A stretch of DNA of 64,000 bases from the NCBI GenBank assembly GCA_002077065.1, contig NAJO01000080.1:1-64000 (forward strand), in the 5' to 3' direction. Position numbers and translations under genes: made by a program. A model generated the notes under the pieces. The model searched no databases. It was not told the origin of the DNA and saw only the letters and a list, made by a program, of their open reading frames with translations. Shown piece by piece: positions 10,479 to 21,427 of this stretch (the first letter of the stretch is position 1; each line of letters begins with the position of its first letter). This DNA is from Cryoendolithus antarcticus. Taxonomy: Eukaryota > Ascomycota > Dothideomycetes > Cladosporiales > Cladosporiaceae.

Positions 10479-12392
10479 ATGGGCTATGATTATGCGATTG
10501 TGTAGGTTCTACATCCATATTTCTGGTAGAAAAGATAGGAATTCCGTAGCTGATAGCATTGTCTAAGACATCTGAAATACACCATCCCTCCTGCCGTCCT
10601 CCTCTCCGCCCTATACTACCCCCTCAATACCCGCCTCGACACCTACAAACTCGCCTTCCTCATAACCATAGCAGTCCTCTCCACAATCCCCTGGGACAGC
10701 TACTTGATCCGCACAAACATCTGGTCCTACCCTGCTTCGGTCATAATCGGACCCAAACTCTTCGACATCCCATTAGAGGAGGTCTTCTTCTTCGTGATCC
10801 AGACTTGGAATACAACGGTGCTGTATCTGCTATGTAGCAAGGCCACGCTGCATCCTGTGTATCTCGCGCGGGAGAAGAAGGGCGACAGTTGGAAATGGGT
10901 GAAGCTTGTTGGGCAAGTGGGGCTGGGGCTGGTGATTAAGAAAAGTGCGGATTGGATCAGGGAGGGGAAGGAGAGGACGTATCTGGGATTGATTCTGGCG
11001 TGGGCATGTCCGTTTTTGTTTTTGCTGTGGAGTCTGGCATACCAGCTACTGGTAAACCTACCACGGACGACAACATGGCTGCCAATCGTTGTACCGACCC
11101 TCTACCTCTGGGTGGTGGACTCTCTCGCTTTGAAGCGCGGAACATGGGTCGTGAACTCAGGCACAAAAACAGGCGTCTACGTCCCTGGTTTTGGCCTTGA
11201 ACTCGAAGAAGCCGTCTTCTTCGCCTTGACGAATTGCCTCATAGTCTTCGGCCTAGTGGCCTTCGACAACGCAGTAGCAGTCCTAAACATCTTCCCCGCG
11301 CACTTCTCGGAAGCTCCTGCGCTCCCCTCGCCAGCACTTCTCATACGCGCGCTGCTATTACCTGCAGCAGCGTACGACGAAGACCGAATACTAGGACTGC
11401 AGCAGTCTGTCGATAGATTGAAACGCAAGAGTCGCTCCTTCTATCTCGCGAGTGGAACCTTCAGTGGCCGATTACGTATCGATCTGGTCTTGCTCTACTC
11501 TTTCTGCCGCGTCGCCGACGATCTGATCGACAACGCTCAGTCTCCGACAGAAGCAAGAGACTGGGTGCAGAAACTACGGAAATATCTCGAGCTCTCTTAC
11601 AGCGCACCAACAAAAGGCGGCGATGGCAGTCTGCGCCATGCGCGCGATCGCAATCAGGGCGTCGCAACGCACTACGCCGTACAGAATTTTCCGCAGGATG
11701 CTGTGCTCACGCTTATGCTTCTCCCGACTGAGCGGTTGAACCCCGAGCCTTTGTTCGAACTGCTGAAAGGCTTCGAGATGGACCTTGAGTTCAGCAAAGC
11801 CGGCGTTTTGCACACTACACCCATCAAATCCGAAGCGGATCTCGATATCTACGGCGCGCGAGTAGCTGGCACAGTCGCCCTGCTGTGCATTCAGCTAGTG
11901 CTGCATCACTACCCAGGCGCTTCAGAAGCGGAAGCGAAGCGGCTGATGAGCGCTGGGAATGACATGGGCATCGCACTGCAGTACACCAACATCGCGCGCG
12001 ACCTCGCCGTAGACGCTGTGAACGGGAGATCGTATGTCCCGCCACCGTGGCTAAAGAAGGAGAAGTTGACATCCGAGAGCTTCCTCTCAGCACTCACCTC
12101 TGGAAAAGCAGACGACGACTTTCTCTCGCGCAAAATCGAGACAATGCGCTCACGTCTCCTGGACCGCGCATTTCTCTTCTACGAGCGCAGCGTCGGTGCG
12201 ATCGAAGAGCTACCGAGTCCAGCGAGAGCGCCCATGCGGGTCGCGGTGGAGAGCTACATGCAGATCGCACGCGAACTGCGGACGCCTGGGTACAAAGTGA
12301 AAGCTGGAAGGGCGACGGTACCGAAGTGGAGACGCATAGTCGTTGCTTGGAAGGCGTTGATGGGGCCGGTGAAAAGGAGGAATGGGGCATAG
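10479..12392 (+). CDS. carRA: bifunctional lycopene cyclase / phytoene synthase (CarRA/AL-2)
   Basis: Two exons, 10479-10501 and 10568-12392 (66-nt intron, GTAGGT..CTAAG), give 615 aa starting MGYDYAIVHLKY, as in fungal homologues. The frame starting at the internal ATG 10704 would miss the first transmembrane helix. Residues 1-240 form the CrtYcd-type membrane cyclase half (duplicated helix bundle with PWDSYLIR and PLEEVFFF/LEEAVFFALTN motifs). The remainder is a squalene/phytoene synthase domain with Asp-rich motifs DDLIDN (about residue 348) and NIARDLAVDA (about residue 511). It condenses two GGPP to phytoene and cyclises lycopene ends to beta-carotene. It is divergent from carX. Confidence 0.96.
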
Positions 12393-13162
12393 CGATGTTT
12401 GGGTGTATATAGCAGTATAATCTGTGCATAGCATACTCACTCCGTGAGGTCGTTGACTCTTTGTCGTGCTTGGAACGACTCTCTGCTCATCTCGATCTCA
12501 GTTCAGTGGTTCCGAAATCTCTTTGCCTCTTCCTTTCTTCAAGCCACTCCGAAGCCGTATCGTACATATACCACGCTGTCCGAGTGATATTAGCGCGTGT
12601 GTGTGTCAATTCCCCAGCCGAGCCCAGGTTGATGTGCTGGTGCCGACTTCGTCACTCACGCCCCAGCCTTGAATTGGCATAAAGCTCTAGCTCTAAGAGC
12701 TTGGGACGTTCCCTCCTCCTCCGATGCGGTTCAAGGTCGTCGTCGACTTGCGCAAAGGGTGCAATTCAATGACCGGGTCGAGGGATAATGTATGCCTGAG
12801 CCTGCGCTTCGTCTTGGGCTTCTTGGGATCTCGCAGCGGCAGCTCACCTGAGTCGGTCGGTTGAGAACTGCCCCAGCGTTCTGAACTGCGCTCCCAGGTG
12901 CTTCCTCGTCCTCGTGGATCGCAGTGCGGGATGTCTGGGTGCTGTTGCTCTTTTCCATAAGCTGGTGGCCACGTTGTGAGCAGATGTCTACTGCTTCCGC
13001 GCAGTCCAGGCATAGATCGTGGTGGTCTTCCGTGCAGTGATGCCACTTCTGAAGCTGCCATTCAGAGCTCGCACACACAGCAGCAGCGGGCGAGCGACTG
13101 ATGTCGGAGTCTTGATCTGCAATGCTCTGAGCGGCGTCATGTTGTATGTGGAGGAGACACCA
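12393..13162. other. region downstream of carRA with a zinc-finger-like stretch
   Basis: On the minus strand, roughly 12960-13078, a frame reads with the pattern W-H-H-C, D-L-C-L-D-C, I-C and R-G-H-Q-L, resembling a ZZ/RING-like zinc-binding motif seen at the C-terminus of some HET-type proteins. No ATG opens it and the flanks do not look conserved. It may be a relic 3' part of the neighbouring HET pseudogene. No other feature was supported. Confidence 0.25.
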
Positions 13163-16100
13163 TCAAACACCCTCTTGGCGGCTCATTGAATTTTGGTCGA
13201 TCGCGGATAAGCATCGTACGGTCGCCTTCTCATCTCTGTCTCCCCATGTTTTGGGATGAAATCCCAGCCTCTCCAGACCCTTCTGCACGAAGTCAAATGC
13301 GCCATAAGTCAAGATATAAGACCAGCGTTTCACCTCGGGCCAGCCTTCGTTGTACGCAGAGTACAAAGCTTGCTGGAGCATCACTTCAACAGCCAGATAT
13401 AATGTTATTATGAAGGTCGACACGCATAGCCGTGCAAACGTTACGACTGTCCAAGCGATATCTATCCGTTGCAAAGCATTGGCCTGAACACGGTCCACAA
13501 GGAACATTGCAGCGCTGATTGCAGAGAGCAGTCCTACCCGATCGAAGAAGTTGCCAGGTATGTTAAGCATAAGAGAGGACTTGTAGAGAGTTGTCGTACC
13601 GCGCCATCCTAGATCTATTGCGATCACGATCCATATTATAAGACTGGCCCAATCCAAGACTTGCCACAAGGCGAAGGGCCCAAACGTAAGGAGAATCCTG
13701 ATGTTTGCCACCACGTCACCGTTCTCAAGCTCCGGGCGATGTTTAAGCTGTTGCGGTGCGGTCTTTGAGTCTCGCAACCATGTTAGCGTATTTACTGATC
13801 TTAGAAGCGGACTCCCACGAGAATCAATCTCCATTCTCCAGGGAGCATGACCTGCTACTATCTCTATCCCAAGCCTGGCGTCTTCGACATCGAAAACAAC
13901 GACGTCAGACCTGGGTGGAATGACGGCGTCGCCGGAAATCTATCGTGCCTCGATCGGACAGTCATAAACCGCTCTGATCGTCCGAAATTCGACGGCGGAT
14001 GTTTTGCTGTCAAGGCCGTGCCATTCTCTGTCGGTGCGTGGGGCAGCGACAGCCAGTCGCGCGGCACATAGCCTGTTCTGCCAAGGTTGCTTTCCAGCCT
14101 TGTCGTCTTCATTGCCCACGAGGTCCCAATTGATGATGTAGCACAACCCCTCGTGGCCCGTTGACTGGAAGCGATCGTCATCTGACTGCCTGGCTGTAAG
14201 TCTCAGAAGACGTACTACCTCCCCAAATTTGAATGGAATGTAGACTTCGTTACATCTCTTCAGGCCTTTCAAAGACAATATCTTGAGATTTCCCTGAGTG
14301 TGGTCAGAATCTAGCCATAAGCGGTCATGCATGAATCGCATGACTCCAAAATCATTGATCAAGCAAGAACTTGGTGAGAATGGGATCCAGCGGGTGTACT
14401 CGTTTGCGTTGGCTCCTAAACGTGGCCCGCCATTGAAAAGCAAGCCGATAGGGAGCTCCTCGGTCATCGCGAGAATGGAGCGCATTCACTCGTGTACGGA
14501 CGCTGCTGCTATCAGTGCAGTTGAGTAATGGAGCAAATTCGCGAGTATCACATACAGGTCGCTCTGCATAGAGGTCGATCTCAACGCGAGGGCGTTCCAT
14601 ACGTTCGTAAAGCGTTGCGATCGCGTTTCGACCCCGACTAGTCCAGAGACACCGATGTCATTGTCCCCCGTAGGTCTGAGCGCCCGATCAGCTGTGGCAG
14701 CGAACATCTTGAGCAGGCCCCATTCTAGGTAGCTCGGGCTGCCTCGATGGCCTTTCCGTCTGGCTTTGTCCCACGCATTGTTTCCGCCCAAGACACGGGG
14801 GCAATCGGCAGCTTCAGGGTAGTTAAAGTCTGCACACATGAAATTACACTGGTAGTGGACTGCAGGCTCTATCGCACCATCGATGAATTGGAAGAAGCAG
14901 CTACGGGCGAGGACACCCTCCTGCAAGGTCCAAGATCTCGACATCCAGGTGCTGGAAGCAATTCGTGCTGCAGACTCGGCGGGCGCAGATGGCGCGAGGC
15001 GTGCAGTCTCTAGTCCTGCATCCAATACGAGCACCCTGTCCGCGACCGCGTAGACCAGAGTCATGCGATCGATTGCCTGCGCCCGATGAAAGGCGTCTTC
15101 AGGTCTCACGGGGATGCAAAACGTGTCCATCCATACCAAGAACGAGTCAGTCGAGGCAATAAAGGTCCGCCAGTGACGAAACTCGTAGTACTGAACGTGC
15201 CCAGCATTAGGCAAGTCTCGAAGCCGTTGCCAGAGTAGCATTAGCTGGCATTCAGGCAACGCATTGGCTGCAGGATTGCCTAGACCTTCGGACCAAATGT
15301 GAGAAATTGCGACGTATCGATCGAGGGGTCGCGCCTCTCGTATGGTCAGTCTAACTCGTCCAAACTTCAACTCAACCTTTACCAAAGGCAGCTTTCCTTT
15401 CGCAATAACATTGCAGATATGATCGGTGCTCACGCCTACATGATCACAAACACATAACGAAGACGTATGCCGCGTTTCGTAGGTATAATCGAGCTTCACA
15501 TTGTTCGCGGCACACTGGTACTCCGTGCACGCAGAGTGATCCACACGCAGGATCGATCGTCTCAGGGTCAACAGATAGTAGGCCCTTATCCCGACTGCTT
15601 GCGGGGAGACTGCCGCAAGAGAGCTCCGGAGACCCGCCGACACCATCCTCGGTCAGCCAGCTGGTCCATGAGGAATTCCGTACAAATCGGAGTCGGTGCA
15701 AAGAACTCCCTCGGTCTCCAATTTGGTTTTGATGGGTCCAGCAAGATTACATCCCATAGCATGCGTATGGACAGCACAACCTCAGCAAAGGGCGACGTAC
15801 GAGCCAATTGTGGCGACACTCGTGCATGTGTGGATGCCTCGATAGAACTGAGCACGGCATGTCCTTGACTCATGGTAGCTAGTGCACGTTCTCTCTTATG
15901 GCCTTCATTATTGTGAAGATACCCAATGTACCGACGGGGCCACCTGACTGTGAAACCTCGTGTCGATGGCCTTCCCCACTCAGTCACGTCAACTTTGCGA
16001 TCAAGAAGGGCCTCGATCAGACCGAGGAAGTGCACTGCTTGAAATTCTGCCGCGGCGAACACGAGAGGGTGTGCCTGCATAGAGAGATCCACGCTCTCCG

Positions 16101-16188
16101 CGTCCGCGTTGAATGGAAGAGCATAGCGGGCGAGGAGCGGCACATCAATGCCTGGGAGTGAGTCAGCTGGCTTGGGAAAGTAATCCAT
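13163..16188 (-). pseudogene. HET-domain (heterokaryon incompatibility-type) gene, disrupted
   Basis: Read on the minus strand from ATG 16188. The HET core is clear: YVAISHIWSEGLGNP, VWMDTFCIPV, DRMTLVYAVADRVLVLD and STWMSRSWTLQEGV, preceded by a Cys/His-rich stretch (DHSACTEYQC, CVCDHVG) usual in this subfamily. Three lesions break it. The N-terminal frame (16188-15586) must shift frame between about 15646 and 15586 to reach the HET frame. An in-frame TGA at 14486-14488 falls inside the conserved segment (VHE-stop-MRSIL). An in-frame TAG lies at 13940-13942, after which the frame continues to 13163 through hydrophobic segments like a membrane tail. No acceptable introns remove these stops. 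HET proteins trigger allorecognition cell death in fungi; this copy is probably dead. Assembly error is the main alternative for the frameshift. Confidence 0.8.
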
Positions 16189-16731
16189 TCATACAGTTGT
16201 ACGCGCTCGAGGGTGGAGAGTAGCAGCAAACGAAGAAAGATGTGTTCATGAAGACCATTATCATAGGAGGAGAGCACATGCAGATCGCAGTCTCAGCCGC
16301 ATTTCGCGACGACATTGCAAGTGGCCTTGCGCTGCTCAGCCTTGCATGTCTGCTGCAAGCCACATTCGCGACTTGGCACGTTCAGGCCGGCGTGCGGTTC
16401 GAACGTGATATGCAGCACCACTCGCGCATTCATCGAGCGCAAGACTCATCGCTAATGCTGGAACTGACACGTGTTCGTGTCATTGCTGCCTCAAATCCCC
16501 TCTATGCAGTCAACCTAGAGTGGAGGTAGTGGTTGGGCTTTGGAAATCGGTCCAGTCCGGGCGACCATGGCGCCCGCCAAGCTTCGGCCGCTGCCCGTAC
16601 CTTGTTATAGACCCTACGTTCCATGAGATGATCCATGAAGTGAATTTCGCCCCCGACTGGACACTGATGACGGAAAGGCCGTTATGAGGTCGCATACCTA
16701 CTCACACGTCGACACCGCGTGATACAGAGGC
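16189..16731. other. divergent spacer between HET pseudogene and SET gene
   Basis: 543 nt between head-to-head genes. Only short frames; no product recognised. Probably the SET-gene promoter plus decayed 5' sequence of the HET gene. Confidence 0.4.
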
Positions 16732-18128
16732 ATGTTCCGCTCGACGAAGCGTGCACGCGTATCGGCCACTACAGAAGGTCCCATTTCCTCGAGCTCGTCT
16801 CTGATCGCGTCAGCACCAGACAAGCATGCACTTTTCACATCATGGGCTCAAGACCGCGGCATCACAATCAAGTCTGCTGCTGCCAAAGTACTACCAGGTC
16901 GTGGAGCCGGTCTTATAGCGACCAAGAACATCAAGTCTAAGTCTTCAATTGTCTCAGTCCCATCTACGATGCTGTTCAAACCCGATACCAAGGTCCTGAA
17001 GCGCCATGCACTGGACCGCACGGCGTCGCCACAGGCAAAGCTGGCTTTCAGTCTGACTGTTGCGCTTGCCGAGGGAAACTTGGCGGAATGGTCATCTACC
17101 TGGCCCACGATGGGAGACTTTGAGGCGAGTATGCCGATGTTTTGGCCGGAGCATGTACTTGCACACCTCCCGTCTTCCGTCGCTGCACCTCTCGCACGGC
17201 AACGGACTGACTATACGAGAGACTGGGCATGCGTGCAGAAAGCCGTGAAGAGCCTAGGGCTGAGCGAGAGGACGTTCGGGTACGCGTGGTGTATTGCCAA
17301 CAGCCGAAGCTTTAGCTGGAAAGGCCAGATGGTGCTTTGTCCTTGGGTGGACTACATGAATCACGCTGCGAAGGGGAGCTGTGAGGTTATCGTTGGAGAA
17401 GGTGGGTTTGAGGTCAAGGCTGCTGGTGATGTCGGTGAGTGAACCCTTCTTTCCTTTGGTGTCTATTCCCTTTCTTCTACCCTCCACGATCATACGATGT
17501 ATCAGCCATACAGGTAAGCCACTTGAGTGGTCAAGATAGAGTGTATGTCTGCTAACTCATACCCTCAGCTGAAGGCGAGGAGCTCACCTTTGCATATGGC
17601 GCCCACTCGAACGACAAGTTACTCGTACACTACGGCTTTGTCCCCGAGTCGACAATCCACCATGCCAGCCCAGATGACGAGATTCGGCTGGATCATGTCA
17701 TCCTCCCGCAGCTATCGGAGCACGTCAAGTCACAACTCCAGGATCTTGGCTACCTTGGGTCCTACGCCCTACTTGCCCCCGAGAACCCATGCTCGGGGTC
17801 ATCGAACTGCAGCAAATGTGGTGCTCAAGTCTGGGAACTTTGCTTCAAGACACAAGTCGCTATCCGGGCTGCAGTCTTGAGTTGCAACGAGTGGGAGTAC
17901 TTTGCTACCAACGGCGAAGATCTGGTTGAGGATCAGTCACATGCCGTTTTCGAATGGTTGCGGCCGTTTCTCGATAATTACCGTCTGGAAGCTGATCGAG
18001 AAATGTCTGCCATTAACAGGCTTTGCATTACCGACAAAGAGAAGGCTGCGGCGTGGGCATCACTAGACACGCGATGGCAGCAAACACGCAACGCAATAGC
18101 GGCTCACCTGGAGGCGAACGACATGTAG
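16732..18128 (+). CDS. SET-domain protein lysine methyltransferase, RuBisCO-LSMT/SETD3-type
   Basis: Two exons, 16732-17434 and 17569-18128, encode 420 aa. The SET domain starts near residue 57 (GAGLIATKNIKSKSSIVSVP), has a long i-SET insertion, and ends with MNHAAKGSCEV, EELTFAYG and LLVHYGFVPE. The NHx motif (NHA) and the YG/YGF tyrosines that form the S-adenosylmethionine and lysine sites are present. The C-terminal part (Cys pair CSGSSNCSKC, then helices to residue 420) matches a Rubis-subs-bind-like domain. Related yeast enzymes (Rkm family) methylate ribosomal proteins; fungal substrates of this subgroup are mostly unknown. The 134-nt intron contains an internal CAG|GTAAGC at 17511-17518, which could divide it into two abutting introns. 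Confidence 0.85.
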
Positions 18129-18483
18129 GGACATGTACACAAGCAGCAGCGTACAGACCGGGGCGCGGATGGCTGTGGTACATCGTGTACAATTCGCCGG
18201 ACTTCAAGGAGCTGAAGAAGGTCTTTGTCCATTCGACCTCTGTACACACGACATATGTGCGCCCTACTTTGTTCCACCACTTCTCCAGAACAAGCTCTTT
18301 CATCTCCCCTCTTTGTCCCCTTTCTCTTTCTCCCACCCAGTCGCCCCTCGCATACATCGAACACAGTGTCTCTCCCTTCCTACCTGACTTGTTTCCCCAC
18401 ATACAACAAACCCATCCAAACATCCCTTTCCGTACGTGTGCCTACCCACCAAACGGACTGGCTCCGTCGCGCACCCCTCCAAA
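18129..18483. other. pyrimidine-rich upstream region of the small secreted protein
   Basis: 355 nt between two genes on the same strand. From about 18270 the plus strand is strongly C/T-rich, as is common before transcription starts in filamentous fungi. No ORF of note. Confidence 0.4.
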
Positions 18484-18864
18484 ATGTACGTCCTTCCCAC
18501 TCTCCTTCTTGGCCTCGCAGCCCTCACAGCAGCCAAGCCCGCCTCAAACCAAGCAATCTGCCAGCGCAAATCCGCAAACACCCAGTCCGGAACCTACAAC
18601 GCCATCCAGACCTTCTGCGGACGCGGCGACTTCGACTACACTTCCTCGTACGCTTCCCGAGGTGTGATAAACAAGGGTAACGGCGTCGGTGCTCATGTGT
18701 TCTTGTCGACGCACAGCTGCCAGCCAGGCCTGAGCCATACAATGCCAAAGGACTACTGTTACCTGTTCTTCTACGCCGCATGCGCGAAAGGAGATAAGAA
18801 GGGTTTCGGGCTTAGTAAGAATGCGCAGGGAGGGTGTATCTGGGCGCATACTGAGAGCCACTGA
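18484..18864 (+). CDS. small secreted cysteine-containing protein (126 aa)
   Basis: ATG at 18484 (context AAAATG) opens a 126-residue protein without introns. Residues 1-17 form a signal peptide (MYVLPTLLLGLAALTAA) with likely cleavage after Ala17. The mature protein of about 109 aa has six cysteines, enough for three disulfides, and many Gly, Ser and Thr. No domain was recognised. Size, secretion and cysteine content fit the broad class of fungal small secreted proteins, some of which act on hosts or competitors; no function can be given. It converges with LRP1, 135 nt away. Confidence 0.7.
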   Translation: MYVLPTLLLGLAALTAAKPASNQAICQRKSANTQSGTYNAIQTFCGRGDFDYTSSYASRGVINKGNGVGAHVFLSTHSCQPGLSHTMPKDYCYLFFYAACAKGDKKGFGLSKNAQGGCIWAHTESH

Positions 18865-18999
18865 GCAGGCTGCTGGACAGCCTACTCAAGCGAGGTCAGT
18901 CAGGAAGGCAGGGAAAGGTAAGTAAAGTGATGATCGCTGTTCAGTCCAGCATACAGCAGCATATGGGTATCATTAGTAACCACTCTCATTCTCGTGCCA

Positions 19000-19770
19000 T
19001 TACAGCATCTCCCTCATGATTTCATCTTCGCCCTTTTCCTGCATCTCCGCTCTCGTCTTCCGCTTCTTCTTCTTCTTCTTTGCTGATCCCTCCTCCGTCG
19101 GTATCGTGCCTTCCGTCACGAATTGGTCTCGTATCGCGCCCAGCCCCGGCAACACCGCAGGTGTGCTCGTACCCTTTGACAACACTGAAGTCCCACTTTC
19201 CGCCACGCCCTCAACAGGACTCTGCTTTGCAATATTACTTTCCATCCTCCGCTTCCGCTTTGCTGCCTTCTTGTCCGCCTTCCCTTTCCCACCCGTCTCT
19301 CCACTCTCCTCGTCCGAGCTCTCCAGATCGTCAGCCTTCGCGACTGCCACCGTGCCCTGATCATTGAATTTCAGGTGCTTCGGCACGCCATCCACACCCC
19401 TTTTCACGCCCTTTGCATCATTGCCTGCCAGTCCTGCCCTCACGAAGCGCCCTGCAGCCGCCCTATCAACGACCATCTTCCGCTCCTCTGGCCCTTTCTC
19501 AACATCCGAGATCTTGCCGAAATAACTTTTCACTCGCGCGATCTCGGTTGAGATGGGATGGGTCCTTGTATCTGTGCCGTTCACTTTCAGGAGGGAGAAT
19601 AGGAGAGAATCTAGGGCGTAAGTCGTGAGAACGTGCAGCTTCGCCTTGTCTAGCAGCGGGAGCTTCGACGATAGTGTGGACGTTGGTGTCGTGAGAAGGG
19701 GCAGGAGAGCGGACTCGAGATCGTCGATCGAGGACGTGAGGTCTTCGAGGAGGGGTGAGATGGTGTCCAT
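19000..19770 (-). CDS. LRP1: exosome cofactor LRP1/Rrp47 (C1D family)
   Basis: Single exon, 256 aa from ATG 19770. Residues about 1-100 form the Sas10/Utp3/C1D helical domain, ending in RVKSYFGKI, the family signature. A charged tail follows, with an acidic stretch (ESSDEESGE) and a Lys run encoded by a (CTT)n microsatellite at 19063-19080 (KKKKKKRK). In yeast Lrp1/Rrp47 is a nuclear partner that stabilises Rrp6 and helps the exosome process rRNA, snoRNA and other RNAs; the basic tail binds RNA. It is divergent from MIX17 across 258 nt, a possible shared promoter. Confidence 0.85.
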   Translation of the reverse strand: MDTISPLLEDLTSSIDDLESALLPLLTTPTSTLSSKLPLLDKAKLHVLTTYALDSLLFSLLKVNGTDTRTHPISTEIARVKSYFGKISDVEKGPEERKMVVDRAAAGRFVRAGLAGNDAKGVKRGVDGVPKHLKFNDQGTVAVAKADDLESSDEESGETGGKGKADKKAAKRKRRMESNIAKQSPVEGVAESGTSVLSKGTSTPAVLPGLGAIRDQFVTEGTIPTEEGSAKKKKKKRKTRAEMQEKGEDEIMREML

Positions 19771-20028
19771 CGTGGGCTCGGTGTTTAGCGATGAGGAATA
19801 GAAACATCTAATGTTTCCACATGTAATATGCACAAAGATCCTACCTGATAACGATAACTTGATCTGATAAGGAAGTCACTACCGAGGACTTCGGACCGTC
19901 GGCCAATCAGAACCTCCGCTTGAACACATGAGCTTCATTCCGCATCGACAGTGACTGTTCAGTCTACCAATATCACTTGAATCAAGCACCTATCCCAGTC
20001 CTTTCTGAACAACCTACACACGTTCAAG

Positions 20029-20552
20029 ATGCCTCGCCAATCCCGCGGTCCCGCCCCTAGGCGCCCAACAGTAGCCCCCGCTCGCCCAGCGCCACCACCA
20101 CAACAACAAACCCGCTCCGCCAGCACGACCACAGCACCAGGCCAAGCTCAGCGTGGCGCCCAGGCACCGCCGGCCCAGCAAGGCGGTGGCATGATGTCCA
20201 ACATTGCCTCCACAGCTGCGTAAGTCCACACGTGGAACCTTACGTTTCGTCCGCAGCTGACTGACTTTATTCCAGCGGCGTCGCAGTCGGCTCCTCCATC
20301 GGCCACATGGTCTCCGGTTTCTTCGGCGGCGGCTCCTCGCACGCCGCTGAGTCGGCGCCCATGGACCAGGCCGTAGCGCAAGACCAGCAGGGCAATACGA
20401 TGATGAACAGCCAGTTCCAATCACAGGCCGTATGTGCGAACGACGTGAACAACTTCAAGCGGTGTATGGATGACAACCAGGGGAACTTGACGATTTGTGG
20501 GTGGTATTTGGATCAGTTGAAGGCGTGTCAGAGTGCGGCGAGCCAGTATTAG
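20029..20552 (+). CDS. MIX17: mitochondrial twin-CX9C protein MIX17 (CHCHD2/10-like)
   Basis: Exons 20029-20219 and 20276-20552 (56-nt intron, GTAAGT..CCAG) give 155 aa. The N-terminus is Arg/Pro/Gln-rich like a mitochondrial targeting segment. A Gly-rich hydrophobic helix with GVAVGSSIGHMVSGFFGGGSS lies in the middle, and the C-terminal CHCH domain carries two CX9C motifs (CANDVNNFKRC and CGWYLDQLKAC). Proteins of this family are imported into the intermembrane space by Mia40; human homologues CHCHD2 and CHCHD10 affect respiration and cristae. Confidence 0.92.
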
Positions 20553-20967
20553 ATGGAGGATGAAAGGGCACGTTGGGGGAAAGATGGCGTGGGAGGTAGG
20601 GTGAGGGTTGAGCATGCATAGCGAGGTGTCTTAGAGAGCCAAAAGTCATGTCTCTGCTCAGTGCTACGAGCCTAAGACTCCGCTCTATGCGATTAATCCT
20701 TTCGTCGATTCGACCCACGGACTGTCCTGACCGCTGTTCCCGGGTGGTCTCATGCGCCGTTGTGCAGTACGACTACGCCAGCCCACTCGTTCCTCCTGGA
20801 TATGTTGCAGCCGCACTGTCTCGCATGGCTGTCTTGTTCAGCAGCCTTCTGCAGTCTCTGAAGCATAAGCAGAAGCCGCTGCTCCTCCCCCAAGTGCAGT
20901 GCCTGCATGTGCAGTGACCAGAATTATGTCCTTATTACAATATGCTTTCCTACCCTATCATCTCATT
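20553..20967. other. convergent spacer
   Basis: 415 nt between the stops of MIX17 and PDCD5. No gene seen; expected 3' UTRs. Confidence 0.4.
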
Positions 20968-21427
20968 TCAAATATCATTCAACAGATCATCCAAATCATC
21001 CTCATCCCACCCGCCCTTCCGCCGATGCACCACAACCTTCTCCCTCTCCTCCTGCGCCTCACTCACAGCCTCCAGAATCTGCTTCAACTGCTCCTCATCG
21101 ACCTTCTGCCGCAGCTGTCCACTCCTCGCTAACGTAATCAAGCGCGTTTCGACGTCTTCGGCACGAGAGGCTTTGACGAGGCGGATGCGGTTGATGCGGT
21201 CGGAGGCTGCGGGCGTGAGGATTTGCGCGAGGATGGAGGAGCGGACTTGTTGTTCTTGCTGTCTGCGAAGTAGCTTGCGTTAGCTACGTTGAATGCGGTA
21301 AGGCGCGATGGAAAGCAATGTACCGTTTCTCGTCTTCTTGGTCATCTTGACCGCCAGATCCGCCGCCTTGTTCTTGCAGTTGTTGCCGGCGCGCGGCGCG
21401 GATGGCTTCGAGATCGGCGTCTGCCAT
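20968..21427 (-). CDS. PDCD5/TFAR19-family DNA-binding protein
   Basis: Exons 21427-21324 and 21262-20968 (61-nt intron, GTACAT..GCAG) encode 132 aa. The N-terminus MADADLEAIRAARRQQLQEQ, a three-helix core with AQILTPAASDRINRIRLV, and the conserved tail RRKGGWDEDDLDDLL are diagnostic for the family. Human PDCD5 promotes apoptosis and binds chaperonin CCT and TIP60. The yeast and archaeal homologues are small nucleic-acid-binding proteins of unclear role. Confidence 0.93.

Noticed and set aside
19063..19080. (CTT)n microsatellite as a separate repeat element
   Set aside because: It lies inside LRP1 and encodes the functional-type Lys run of the basic tail.
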